Position numbers and translations under genes: made by a program | Assembly: GCA_031296935.1 (NCBI GenBank) | Contig: JAVDPD010000009.1 | Location: 102,449 to 166,448, forward strand | DNA: 64,000 nt | Direction: 5' to 3' | Source: Cerasicoccus maritimus | Lineage (GTDB): Bacteria > Verrucomicrobiota > Verrucomicrobiia > Opitutales > Cerasicoccaceae | Part shown: positions 30,417-38,996 of the stretch, in pieces | Position numbering within the stretch: the first letter of the stretch is position 1 | How the letters are laid out: each line of letters starts with the position of its first letter | Notes under the pieces: model-generated | Seen by the model: the letters and a program-made list of their open reading frames with translations, nothing else | Told to the model about the DNA's origin: nothing | Database searches by the model: none

Positions 30417-30926
30417 TCAGCCGAAGCGGCAGTTGCTGCGGTGGCGGCCGATCCAGATACGTTCGCGGACAGTCTTATAGCAGCCGCCTTGGCGGACACG
30501 GATCTTCACGCCGCAGGAGTTGTAGCGCCAGGTGTAGGAGACGGGCACATAGACACGGCGTTCGACAACTTTCCAGCGGCCGCCGCCACAGCCGCATTTT
30601 TCGTGTCCACGGTTGTTTCGGCATTGCTTGTCGTAGCTTTTGCCAGGGCGGGGGGAGTATTTGCTAAAGCGGTCCTTGGGGCCCCGGTCAAGGTTGCGAT
30701 GCTGGTCGTAGCGGCCGTGGTCTTGCTCATAGTGGACATAGACTTCCTCGCGCACGGGTTGGTGATCGTGGAGGGACTCCGAAAGGATGACGCCGCCGAT
30801 GAAGCCGCCCAAGGCAGCCAGAGCTTCGTCGTTGTGGTTGTGGTGGCCGCCGCGGGCTTTGGCGGGTAGGGCGCTGATGCCCAGGATGAGCGCGCAGGTT
30901 GCTCCGAATTTCAGGATGTTTTTCAT
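30417..30926 (-). CDS. Small secreted His/Cys/Arg-rich protein
   Basis: 169 residues from MKNILKFG; a longer ORF upstream lacks a signal peptide. The signal peptide ends at AKA (residues 21-23). The mature part begins with GGHHNHNDEALAALGGFIGGVIL, then a charged region rich in His, Asp, Arg and Tyr, followed by CRNNRGHEKCGCGGGRWK and a beta-rich end (VERRVYVPVSYTWRYNSCG). The Cys and His could bind a metal or form disulfides. I do not recognise a family. Confidence 0.55.
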   Translation of the reverse strand: MKNILKFGATCALILGISALPAKARGGHHNHNDEALAALGGFIGGVILSESLHDHQPVREEVYVHYEQDHGRYDQHRNLDRGPKDRFSKYSPRPGKSYDKQCRNNRGHEKCGCGGGRWKVVERRVYVPVSYTWRYNSCGVKIRVRQGGCYKTVRERIWIGRHRSNCRFG

Positions 30927-31034
30927 GGTTTGCTGGGTGTTGATGTTCGCTGGTTGAACGAGCGGCGGCGGAGGTTTATTCGAATTTCGACGAAAAAAAT
31001 TTTCCGATGGCGAAATTTGCGGTAGGGAAGGGGC

Positions 31035-31667
31035 ATGCAAATCGATGTCTTCGAACTTCCGCCCATCGGCACCAATGCCTACTTGCTCAGCGACGCCAGC
31101 CGCGGCGAGGCCGTTCTAATCGACGCTCCGCTTTCTGCCTGGGAGACGATTGCTCCGCGGCTCGATGGCGACGGCCTCACGCTCAAGGCGGTGCTGCTCA
31201 CGCACGGGCACTTCGACCACGTGCTCGGCGCTGCGGAGTTTAACCGACAGGGCATCCCCGTTTACGCGCACGAGGACGACCGAGAGCTGCTCAACTACCT
31301 GCCGCAGCAGATGGCGATGTTTGGCATGCCGGGCAAGGTGGAAGTCCCGCAGGTTGACCACTGGTATGATGTTACCAAGCCGCTGGAGTTGCTGGGCCAC
31401 TCAATCGAGGTACGCCACACGCCGGGTCATTGCCCGGGCAACGTCACTTTCTACTTTGCTGATGAGGCTGCTGCCTTCGTGGGCGATGTGATTTTTGCTG
31501 GCAGTTATGGTCGCACTGATCTGCCTGGTGGGAGCACAGAGGTCCTGCGTCAAACTTTCCTCAACGAAATATACACCCTACCGGACAATACCTTACTCTA
31601 TCCGGGGCATGGGCCGTCAACTTCCGTTGGCGTCGAGAAAAAGAGCAATCCACTGGTTCAAATCTGA
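31035..31667 (+). CDS. Metallo-beta-lactamase-fold hydrolase (glyoxalase II-like)
   Basis: 210 residues. THGHFDH (His57, His59, Asp61, His62) is the first metal motif; HTPGHCPG and FVGDVIFAGSYGRTDLPGG give the third His and bridging Asp, and LLYPGHG the last. The size and the last motif fit hydroxyacylglutathione hydrolase-like enzymes of group II. The substrate is uncertain. It is divergent from the His/Cys-rich gene upstream. Confidence 0.85.
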   Translation: MQIDVFELPPIGTNAYLLSDASRGEAVLIDAPLSAWETIAPRLDGDGLTLKAVLLTHGHFDHVLGAAEFNRQGIPVYAHEDDRELLNYLPQQMAMFGMPGKVEVPQVDHWYDVTKPLELLGHSIEVRHTPGHCPGNVTFYFADEAAAFVGDVIFAGSYGRTDLPGGSTEVLRQTFLNEIYTLPDNTLLYPGHGPSTSVGVEKKSNPLVQI

Positions 31668-31811
31668 ATAGGGCTGTATGGCGGCAGAATCGGCGAATTC
31701 ACCCTAGGCGCTGATACGTTCTTGCTTAGATCGATCCGATTTCTATACTGTGCAATTCTTAAGTCTATAATAGACGCTACTATAACTATTATTGCTGCTG
31801 CAATCATGCCG

Positions 31812-31864
31812 GGGGGAGACTTGTTCTCCCCCTGGCCGTTCCCCGGGTTCTTTGGGGATTTTTT
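31812..31864. terminator. Double hairpin between converging genes
   Basis: GGGGGAG/CTCCCCC (31812-31832) is followed by CCCC/GGGG arms (31841-31857) and a run of six T. It is likely to end transcription of the MBL gene. The preceding ~130 bp are AT-rich and hold no gene. Confidence 0.6.
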
Positions 31865-31884
31865 GTGCCCCAATACCGGCTGTA

Positions 31885-34602
31885 TTATTCGTAGGAAATA
31901 CGCGTAACCTTCAGGCGGATAAACTGACCCGCCGCTAGCTCGACCGTGATCGGGCGATAGCCATCTGCAAGGGCGTCCACGCTGAAATTGGCGCTGCCGG
32001 TCCAGTCGCTGTTGGTGGTTTTGGTGAGCACCGTAGTCCAGACGCCATTGAGCGCGGGCGAAGTTTGCACTTCGTACAGCACATCCATCAAGGCGGTTTC
32101 TGGCACGGAGAATTGCAGCTCTATCTGCCCTGCATTCGTCGTGACGTCTGGCCGCCGTTGGGTGGGCTGCGCGGGGTCCATGCCCAGGGCGTATTCGAGA
32201 AAGTTGGCCAAGCCGTCGCCGTCGGGGTCGCCTTCCTCACCGGTGTCTCCGGCGCTGATGTTGTTGTCGACCCACAGCAGGAAGCCGCTGGTTAAATTGA
32301 CCACAAACGCCGCGCTGTCGGTCGAGCCGTAGTCGCTGGTGATACGCACCCAAAACGAGGAGGGGGCCGAGAGTGAGCCCGTGTCGAGTGTTGGCGAATC
32401 GCCGCCCACGGGCGTGCTCGTGTCGCCGACTGCGCCTTGATACCACTCGTAGTTGACGGGGCCCAGCCCGCCGCGGGCCACGGTCAGCGTGGCGGATTCG
32501 TTGACCCCGACATCGCCGCCGGTCGGGTCTTCGTAGATGGTGGGCGCGGCTTTCAAAGCGATGTCCGAGGCGGTGGCGGCATCGGGCGCAAAAGCCCAGC
32601 TCCACTCGTCGCTGATGCCGTTGCCAGACACGGTCACGGTGGCGCCGCTGACGGAGACGTTGCTCAGGGTGACGGTCAGCGCGCCGTGATCCCACAAATC
32701 ATAAACGCTGGCCAGTTGCAGGTTTTGCGTGGCGGCGGCGGTTAGTTGCAGCTGCTGCCAACCGAGCGAGCTGTTGCGGTTGTCAGCGGTGGAGGTCGTG
32801 ATCGCGCTGCTGAGAGATTCCGTGGCCGCGATGTCGAACTCGCAACTGGCAGCGTTTTTCACGAGCGTATATTGCAGGTTGGCGGCGTCGCGGGTGGTGA
32901 TGCCGCTGGACTGAATCAGCCAGTCGATCTGGCGGTCGACGTCGGCGCGAATGTCGTCCAGCACCAGCACGTAATCGCCGGGCTTCCAAATGAAGGAGCG
33001 CCGGTAGCGGCTCAGCGCGCCGAGATACCCGCCCTCGGCCTCGCCTTCGGTAATGACCACATCGCCGTTGTCCTCGATCCAGGTGATGTGCGCCATCTCG
33101 GTCATGTCCTGGCCGCCGGTTCCCGGCTGGGTGTAGGTCATGCCCTCGGCGCGGCCCTGGGAACGCTGGCCCACGCCGTCGACGAGGATCGTGTTGTGGT
33201 TGGAGGATTTTTTGCTGTATGAATAGCGGTCGGTTTCGGCGACCCACTCGTCTTCTTTGAAGAGGATGAAGCTGTTGGCGTTGGGGTCGTCGTGGGCGAC
33301 GTTCACGTAGGCGCCTCCGTTGGCGTTGCGATAGTCGTTGAGCCGCAGGCCGCCGAACACGGGGGCAATGAACATCGCGCCGGCGTCGTTGTTATCCCAA
33401 CCCTCGCGCATGTAGGTGAGGCCGAGGTCTTCGAAATGCGCAATGAGTGGCAGGTTGTGATAATCGCCGCCCAGGTCGCTCGTGCCGCGCCAGATGAGGC
33501 CCATCCAGCCGTAGGCGTAGGCATTGCTGTTTTGAGTGAGGTGGTAGTCGATGGCGTTTTGCAGATCGGCCTGACCGTGGCGCGCGGCGGCAAGCATTTC
33601 AAATTGGCCATAGTTGCCGGCGCTGTCTCCGCCGTCGCCAAACATGAAGTAATGCCCGAAGCCCGGCGCGATGGTGTGCATTTGGAATGACACGACGTTT
33701 TGATAGAAGGGCAGGTCGAGGTAGTTGGTGCCGAAGCAGCGGTCCGCCGCATCGAGGGCGAGGGTCAGGTGTGTGCCGCCGAAAACCTGGTAGCTCGGCG
33801 ACTCGTGGGACGTGCCATCGTCGGGCAAATACTCCGCCACGAAGGCCAACTCGTCAAAGACCTCGCGCAGCAGCCATTCTTCGTCGGGGTCGCCCTCGTA
33901 GGCGGCGAGCATGCACAATGCCAGCCCGGCATTGCGGTGCCAGCGGTGGTTGTTTTGCGGGTCCACCTGCCAGTAGCCGCCTTGGCCGCCGAGGTGCCCA
34001 AGGTGATACAGCGCGCGTGCGTGGTAAAAAATCTTTTGGCGAAACTGCTCACGGAAAGTCGGGTCAGCCGTGCCCAGGTAGTCATACATGAGGTCGTAGC
34101 AAATGGCGGCGCCGATCATCATGTTCGCCGCGGCCATGCCGGAGTTCGCCTCCGTGCCCGTTTCCCAATCGGTGTAGCTGTCGAGCCACTGCATGTAGGC
34201 GAGGGTGCGGTCGCGGGAGGTCGTGTCGCCGGTCAGCGCGTAGTGGAGGGCCACGGTGGGCATTCGCCAGAGCCCTTGGCGCTGGGCTTCGGTGGCGTCG
34301 GTTTGGAAGCTGGAACTCGCTGGAACTTTCGATGCGCCGAGGTAGCCGAGCAGCTTGTTGTAGTGCGTGAGCAGTGGCTCACTGCCGAGGTTGGCCTGGA
34401 TTTCGGCGAGCCCAATGTCGTCAAACAACAGGCGCGGATGCTCGCCGATCAGCGCGTCATCAAAGGGCGCGTAGTCGGCGGGATCGATTGTCGGATCGGT
34501 CGTTGGGACCGTGGCCGCAGGCATCAGGGATGACGCACACAGCAGCGCGGCGACGCAAAGATGCGTCCGCCAGTGGTGGCAGTTTGGTAGGAAATGACTC
34601 AT
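31885..34602 (-). CDS. Secreted heparinase II/III-type polysaccharide lyase with Ig-like domain
   Basis: About 905 residues from MSHFLPNC, with a signal peptide (CVAALLCASSLMPAA). DALIGEHPRLLF begins an alpha/alpha-toroid domain (about 45-400: LLTHYNKLLGYL, WRMPTVALHYALTGD, HRWHRNAGLALCM). The heparinase II/III beta-sandwich follows, with SSNHNTILVDGVGQ and FIWKPGDYVLVLDDI. An Ig-like segment (ESATLTVARGGLGPVNYEWYQG) and a DPDGDGLANFLEYALGMDP segment of the calcium-binding type precede a C-terminal sheet. The substrate is unknown; alginate or a glycosaminoglycan-like polymer is plausible. Confidence 0.83.
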   Translation of the reverse strand: MSHFLPNCHHWRTHLCVAALLCASSLMPAATVPTTDPTIDPADYAPFDDALIGEHPRLLFDDIGLAEIQANLGSEPLLTHYNKLLGYLGASKVPASSSFQTDATEAQRQGLWRMPTVALHYALTGDTTSRDRTLAYMQWLDSYTDWETGTEANSGMAAANMMIGAAICYDLMYDYLGTADPTFREQFRQKIFYHARALYHLGHLGGQGGYWQVDPQNNHRWHRNAGLALCMLAAYEGDPDEEWLLREVFDELAFVAEYLPDDGTSHESPSYQVFGGTHLTLALDAADRCFGTNYLDLPFYQNVVSFQMHTIAPGFGHYFMFGDGGDSAGNYGQFEMLAAARHGQADLQNAIDYHLTQNSNAYAYGWMGLIWRGTSDLGGDYHNLPLIAHFEDLGLTYMREGWDNNDAGAMFIAPVFGGLRLNDYRNANGGAYVNVAHDDPNANSFILFKEDEWVAETDRYSYSKKSSNHNTILVDGVGQRSQGRAEGMTYTQPGTGGQDMTEMAHITWIEDNGDVVITEGEAEGGYLGALSRYRRSFIWKPGDYVLVLDDIRADVDRQIDWLIQSSGITTRDAANLQYTLVKNAASCEFDIAATESLSSAITTSTADNRNSSLGWQQLQLTAAATQNLQLASVYDLWDHGALTVTLSNVSVSGATVTVSGNGISDEWSWAFAPDAATASDIALKAAPTIYEDPTGGDVGVNESATLTVARGGLGPVNYEWYQGAVGDTSTPVGGDSPTLDTGSLSAPSSFWVRITSDYGSTDSAAFVVNLTSGFLLWVDNNISAGDTGEEGDPDGDGLANFLEYALGMDPAQPTQRRPDVTTNAGQIELQFSVPETALMDVLYEVQTSPALNGVWTTVLTKTTNSDWTGSANFSVDALADGYRPITVELAAGQFIRLKVTRISYE

Positions 34603-34707
34603 AGGGGGATTTGAGTGCGTTTTCAATATATCACTTTAGGTAACGCATTTCGCCAAAGCATTCTGGCAATGGCGATGCTGCTTTTGCCCCCCTGAAACCT
34701 TTTACGA

Positions 34708-35232
34708 TCAGTTAACAGATGCTGGCTTGCTGGGCTGTTGGCTATGCGCAAAAGTAGCCGCGATTTCCTTGAACTGCGGGTAGCGCTCCAGGTCGAAGTG
34801 GCCGTCCTCCAGCTTGGTTGCGCCATTGGGTAGCACGAATGCGTCGGGCGCAGTGGTGATCGCTCCGTCAACTGCGACAATGGAAATCTCGCCACGGCGC
34901 TTGATCGGCACGAAGTGCTTTAGCTGGTCGCCCTCGGCTTGAAAGCGCACATAGCCGGTGTAGTCGGCCGGGGCGTCGTCCTTTTCCCGCCACTTGCCGG
35001 AGCTGTCGGTGAGGCGGAAATCTTCGGCCGTCACCAGCACAGCGTAGGTCAGCTGGCCCTCGGTCATGGAGAGCATACACGCCACACCGCCGCTCTCGTA
35101 TTCGCAGATGAGGGTCTGTTCGTGGTAGGCCTTCGCGTTGCCGATGCTCCGCATTTTCATGACAAACATCGCTGCGGCAAACAGCACGATGCTCAGGATG
35201 ATGACTGCGTCGGTGGATAATTTTTTGGCCAT
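34708..35232 (-). CDS. Membrane-anchored protein of unknown function
   Basis: About 174 residues from MAKKLST. One membrane segment (VIILSIVLFAAAMFVM) at residues 9-25, then a soluble periplasmic domain with two Cys (ICEYESGGVACML) that could pair, and a beta-rich end. No known family is recognised. It is divergent from the serine hydrolase gene downstream of its start. Confidence 0.5.
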   Translation of the reverse strand: MAKKLSTDAVIILSIVLFAAAMFVMKMRSIGNAKAYHEQTLICEYESGGVACMLSMTEGQLTYAVLVTAEDFRLTDSSGKWREKDDAPADYTGYVRFQAEGDQLKHFVPIKRRGEISIVAVDGAITTAPDAFVLPNGATKLEDGHFDLERYPQFKEIAATFAHSQQPSKPASVN

Positions 35233-35357
35233 GCGAAATGTCAGGTTGCGAGGCATGCTCGCCTGCGTAAATCATTTTCGACGACTTGGTGTATGCCCTT
35301 TGCGCTTGACCAATCGCGTTTGACTGGGGGTTAATTTAGCCATCCCCCAACAACGCC

Positions 35358-36518
35358 ATGTCTGATCCAAAACCTGTCATTCCCGAATCGCTCGGCCTTT
35401 GCTCCGCCCGCCTTCAACGCGCGGATGCCCACATCGCCCGCTTCATTGCGGACGGCAAACTCGTCGGAGCGGTCACGCTCGTCACTCGCAAAGACCAGCT
35501 CTGCCACTTCAATGTCCAGGGCTATGCCGACCGCGAGAAGCAAACGCCGATGAGCGACACCACGCTCTTCCGCATTTATTCGATGACGAAGATCATCACC
35601 TCGGTCGCGGCAATGATTGTTTACGAAGAGGGGCTGATCGATCTCAACGATCCCGTCAGCAAATACATTCCTGCCTTTGCCGACCAGCAGGTGCAGCTCG
35701 AAGATGGCTCACTCGTCGCCGCCAACCGCCCCACCACGATTTACGACCTGCTCCGCCACACCGGCGGCTTGCCCAACGATTACAACCTGGAAAAACTGAT
35801 CGAGTCCGACCGCACGCTGGCGACCTTTGCTGACGAGCTCGGCGCGCGCCCGCTCATTTCCCAGCCAGGCGAAAAGTGGATCTACGGCTACCAGACCGAC
35901 GTCCTCGCGCGCATCGTGGAGATCGTCAGCGAGCAGCCTTTCGCCAACTTCCTGCGCGACCGCATCTTCGACCCGCTCGACATGGTCGACACCGGCTTTG
36001 ACGTGCCAGAGGAAAAACGCGAGCGCCTCGCGGTGTGCTACCGTTACGCCAAGGACGGCTCGCTGACCCCGATCATGGGCAACGAGGCGGACAGTCTTTT
36101 TGTGCGCGAAAAAACATTCCACAGCGCGGCCGGCGGCCTGGTGTCCAGCACCCGCGATTACCTGCGCTTCGCCACGATGCTGTTGCGTCAGGGGGAGCTT
36201 GATGGCGTGCGCATCCTTGGCCGGAAAACCGTGGAGCTGATGACACTCGACCACCTACCCGAGGCGCATCCGGACCTGCAAATCGGCACCCAGCAATTTC
36301 GCTTTGGGCTCGGCGTATCCGTCGTGACCGACGTCGCCAAAACGCGCTGTCTGAGTTCGCTGGGCGACTTTGGTTGGGGCGGCGCCGCGGGCACGCAAGT
36401 ATGGATGAATCCTGAGGAAGAGATGGTCGTGATGATCATGATCCAGGTCCGGGCAGAAGTCCCCACCGGCGTCATGGACGTCTATAAACGCTTGGTTTAT
36501 CAGGCGCTGATTGGCTGA
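35358..36518 (+). CDS. Serine hydrolase of the class C beta-lactamase family
   Basis: 386 residues. FRIYSMTKIITS carries the Ser75-x2-Lys78 motif, and KWIYGYQTDVLARIVE provides the Tyr motif (Y176/Y178). No signal peptide is visible, so it is probably cytoplasmic, like many esterases of this family. FDVPEEKRERLAVCYRY and GGLVSSTRDYLRFATMLL are typical of the beta-lactamase-related esterases. A true beta-lactamase role is unlikely. glpK follows 67 bases later on the same strand. Confidence 0.85.
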   Translation: MSDPKPVIPESLGLCSARLQRADAHIARFIADGKLVGAVTLVTRKDQLCHFNVQGYADREKQTPMSDTTLFRIYSMTKIITSVAAMIVYEEGLIDLNDPVSKYIPAFADQQVQLEDGSLVAANRPTTIYDLLRHTGGLPNDYNLEKLIESDRTLATFADELGARPLISQPGEKWIYGYQTDVLARIVEIVSEQPFANFLRDRIFDPLDMVDTGFDVPEEKRERLAVCYRYAKDGSLTPIMGNEADSLFVREKTFHSAAGGLVSSTRDYLRFATMLLRQGELDGVRILGRKTVELMTLDHLPEAHPDLQIGTQQFRFGLGVSVVTDVAKTRCLSSLGDFGWGGAAGTQVWMNPEEEMVVMIMIQVRAEVPTGVMDVYKRLVYQALIG

Positions 36519-36585
36519 TTTCGACGTCGCCGGAATTTGACACGCTAGGGGAAGCGGATAGGCTGTAGGCAAACTTATCCCCGAT

Positions 36586-38088
36586 ATGCCGAAACGTTAC
36601 CTCCTTGCCCTCGATCAGGGAACGACCAGTTCCCGAGCCATTGTTTTTAACGCCGACGGCCAGGCCGTTGCCTCCGCGCAAAAGGAGTTCCCGCAATACT
36701 TCCCGGAGTCGGGTTGGGTAGAGCACGACCCGCTCGAAATCTGGTCTTCGCAAAGCGCTGTGGCCGCCGAGGCGCTCGGGCAGGCCGGTCTTCGCGGGCG
36801 CGACCTCGCCGGCGTGGGCATCACGAACCAGCGCGAGACCACCATCGTGTGGGACCGCCAAACCGGCAAGCCGATCTACCGCGCCATCGTGTGGCAAGAC
36901 CGCCGCACCGCCGACTTCTGCGCGAAGCTGAAAAAGTCCGGCAAGGCCAAGGGCATTCTCGAGAAAACCGGCCTCGTGCTCGATCCGTATTTTTCCGGCA
37001 CCAAGGTGCGTTGGATTCTGGACAACGTCGATGGTGCCCGCGCTGCCGCCGAGCGTGGCGACCTCTGTTTTGGCACCGTTGATACGTGGCTGATCTGGAA
37101 CCTGACCGGTGGCGAGGTCCACGCAACCGACCCCTCCAACGCCAGCCGCACGCTGCTGTTCAACATCCACACCGGCGAGTGGGACGACGAGCTGCTCAAG
37201 TGGCTGGGCATGCCCCGCGCCATGCTCCCCGAGGTGCGCCCGTCGTCGGGAGATTTCGGGCAATGCGCGGACTTCGGCGCCGCCGCCATCGCTGGTGTCG
37301 CGGGTGACCAGCATGCCGCGCTCTTTGGCCAGACGTGTTTCAAAAAAGGCACGGCCAAGAACACCTACGGCACCGGCTGTTTCCTGCTCCAGCAAACCGG
37401 TGAAAAGCCTGTGGCTTCGGAGAATAATTTGCTCACGACGGTAGCGTGGCAGGTCAAAGGCCGCCGCCGCAAATACGCCATCGAAGGCAGTGTGTTCGTC
37501 GGCGGCGCGGTGATCCAATGGCTGCGCGACGGCCTGCGCATGATTCACACTGCCAGCGAAAGCGAGCCCCTCGCGGCCAGCGTGAAAGACACCGGCGGCG
37601 TGATGCTGGTGCCCGCGTTCACCGGCCTCGGCGCCCCGCATTGGGACCCCGCTGCCCGCGGCACAATCGTTGGCCTGACCCGTGGCACGACCGCCGCGCA
37701 CATTTGCCGGGCCGCGCTGGAGTCCATCGCCTTCCAAAGCACCGAGCTGCTCGACGCCATGAACGCCGACAGCGGCATCCCGCTCAAGGAGCTGCGCGTC
37801 GATGGCGGTGCCTCCAACAACGATCTCCTCATGCAGTTCCAAGCCGACCTCCTTGGCGCGCCAGTCGTCCGCCCGCAAAATACCGAGACGACCGCTCTCG
37901 GCGCGGCCTACCTCGCGGGCCTCGCGACGGATGTCTTTAAGAACGAGCAAGCCATCGCAGCCCAGTGGAAAATTGACCGCACCTTCGAGCCCCAAATGGA
38001 GCGCGCGCAGGCGCTCGAAAAAATGTCCCTCTGGCGCGAAGCCGTCTCGCGCTCCAAGTCCTGGCCCAGCGTCCCGCTGGACCGCTAG
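36586..38088 (+). CDS. glpK: Glycerol kinase
   Basis: 500 residues. [19 protein letters not shown] is the phosphate-1 motif; [19 protein letters not shown], the phosphorylation site region, and [24 protein letters not shown] are all FGGY glycerol-kinase blocks. It makes glycerol-3-phosphate from glycerol and ATP. The last codons (PSVPLDR) are supplied by an intergenic hairpin repeat: CCAGCG-tcc-CGCTGG at 38066-38080 lies inside the reading frame just before the stop. Confidence 0.96.
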   Translation: MPKRYLLALDQGTTSSRAIVFNADGQAVASAQKEFPQYFPESGWVEHDPLEIWSSQSAVAAEALGQAGLRGRDLAGVGITNQRETTIVWDRQTGKPIYRAIVWQDRRTADFCAKLKKSGKAKGILEKTGLVLDPYFSGTKVRWILDNVDGARAAAERGDLCFGTVDTWLIWNLTGGEVHATDPSNASRTLLFNIHTGEWDDELLKWLGMPRAMLPEVRPSSGDFGQCADFGAAAIAGVAGDQHAALFGQTCFKKGTAKNTYGTGCFLLQQTGEKPVASENNLLTTVAWQVKGRRRKYAIEGSVFVGGAVIQWLRDGLRMIHTASESEPLAASVKDTGGVMLVPAFTGLGAPHWDPAARGTIVGLTRGTTAAHICRAALESIAFQSTELLDAMNADSGIPLKELRVDGGASNNDLLMQFQADLLGAPVVRPQNTETTALGAAYLAGLATDVFKNEQAIAAQWKIDRTFEPQMERAQALEKMSLWREAVSRSKSWPSVPLDR

Positions 38089-38130
38089 GCAACGTGCCGT
38101 TGCATCCATAAATTTGCCCAATGGGCAAAT
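38066..38130. repeat. Hairpin modules overlapping the end of glpK
   Basis: CCAGCG-tcc-CGCTGG (38066-38080) is inside glpK. After the stop come AACGTGCCGTTGCATCC (38091) and ATTTGCCCA-a-TGGGCAAAT (38112-38130). Confidence 0.85.
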
Positions 38131-38150
38131 GGCCAATCGAACTGCCTAAG

Positions 38151-38420
38151 GTAGGGCGCAGTCTCCAGACAAGCCGCCACGCTGCCTCTCAGCCCTAATC
38201 CATCACTCCAGGTAGCGCAGGCGCGTCCCCGCGCCGCACCCCATTGGAGTGGTGAGGTAGGGCGCAGTCTCCAGACAAGCCGCCACGCTGCCTCTCAGCC
38301 CTAATCCATCACTCCAGGGTAGCGCAGGCGCGTCCTCGCGCCGCACCTCATTGGAGTGGTGAGGTAGGGCGCAGTCTCCAGACAAGCCGCCACGTTGCCT
38401 CTCAGCCCTATTCCATCACC
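38151..38420. repeat. 106-bp tandem repeat, about 2.5 units
   Basis: GTAGGGCGCAGTCTCCAGAC starts at 38151, 38257 and 38364 (spacings 106 and 107). Each full unit contains the same GGCGCAGGCGCGTCC sequence and ATTGGAGTGGTGAGG. Mismatches between units are few, so the amplification is recent. Fragments of the same unit appear near 631-760, 50337 and 60363. No gene lies in this 348-bp gap. Confidence 0.9.
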
Positions 38421-38436
38421 CCTTCAACGCGCTACG

Positions 38437-38853
38437 CTACCGTTGGGCGCTGACTTCGTAAGTCCCCGTCCGGTTGCGAGTCACCGTCACGCGCTGGTCT
38501 TTATCGATGCCGCCTCGCTCGCTTTTGGCCGTAATAATCTGCTGACATTCATCGAGCCTCACTTTGCCCATCGGCAGCATGGGCGTGATTGCCGTGCCGG
38601 TTTTGCCAATCAATTCACTGGGCGGTTGAGCCTTGGTGGGGTCCACGAGCGGTGCCTGATTTTTTAATGGCTTCAGGGCCAAACCAACAGCCAACAACGG
38701 CCACGCCGCGCAAAAAGCAAGCAGGTAGAGCCTGTCGCCATCCAGCATCATGCTGAGCGGATTCTCGTCTGCGCTCCGCCCCCGCGTCAGCAGGTAGCAC
38801 ACGACGACACCAACGATCTCATAGATCAGCAGCGCGGTGAAAAATTCAGCCAT
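38437..38853 (-). CDS. NfeD-like membrane protein
   Basis: 138 residues from MAEFFTALL. Two hydrophobic helices (residues 3-20 and 38-60) precede a soluble OB-like domain: GKTGTAITPMLPMGKVRLDE, ITAKSERGGIDKDQRVTVTRNRTGTYEV. That order matches the C-terminal NfeD domain (G..G.a...L.P.G.v). Truncated NfeD proteins are thought to partner with membrane proteases or flotillins, but no such gene is adjacent. Confidence 0.7.
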   Translation of the reverse strand: MAEFFTALLIYEIVGVVVCYLLTRGRSADENPLSMMLDGDRLYLLAFCAAWPLLAVGLALKPLKNQAPLVDPTKAQPPSELIGKTGTAITPMLPMGKVRLDECQQIITAKSERGGIDKDQRVTVTRNRTGTYEVSAQR

Positions 38854-38933
38854 CGCGTCTACTAAAGCGGGAACCCGCCGCCCATGCAATGCAGCAGGGC
38901 GACTTTATGTTAGCGGGCGCAGTGTAATATATA

Positions 38934-38991
38934 AAAAAATGCTCGCGCGTTCATGTTTTTGCTTGGCGTCGGCCGTGGAATTGCTAGTGTT
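38934..38991 (+). promoter_or_regulatory. Promoter of RNA candidate A with conserved upstream box
   Basis: The box AAAAAATGCTCGCGCGTTCA (38934-38953) is identical to one at 62192-62211. TTGGCG (38963-38968) and TAGTGT (38985-38990) are separated by 16 bp and could be -35 and -10. From the T of TGCTCG to AGTGTT is 46 bp in both loci. TGCTCGCGCGTTCA is an imperfect palindrome and may bind a regulator. Confidence 0.65.
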
Positions 38992-38996
38992 AAATT

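Noticed and set aside
35358-36518. Beta-lactamase resistance gene
   Set aside because: The SxxK motif is there, but the lack of a signal peptide and the closeness to esterase-like family members make antibiotic resistance unlikely.
36472-38136. 554-codon ORF on the minus strand
   Set aside because: Antisense of glpK; low-complexity composition and no motif.
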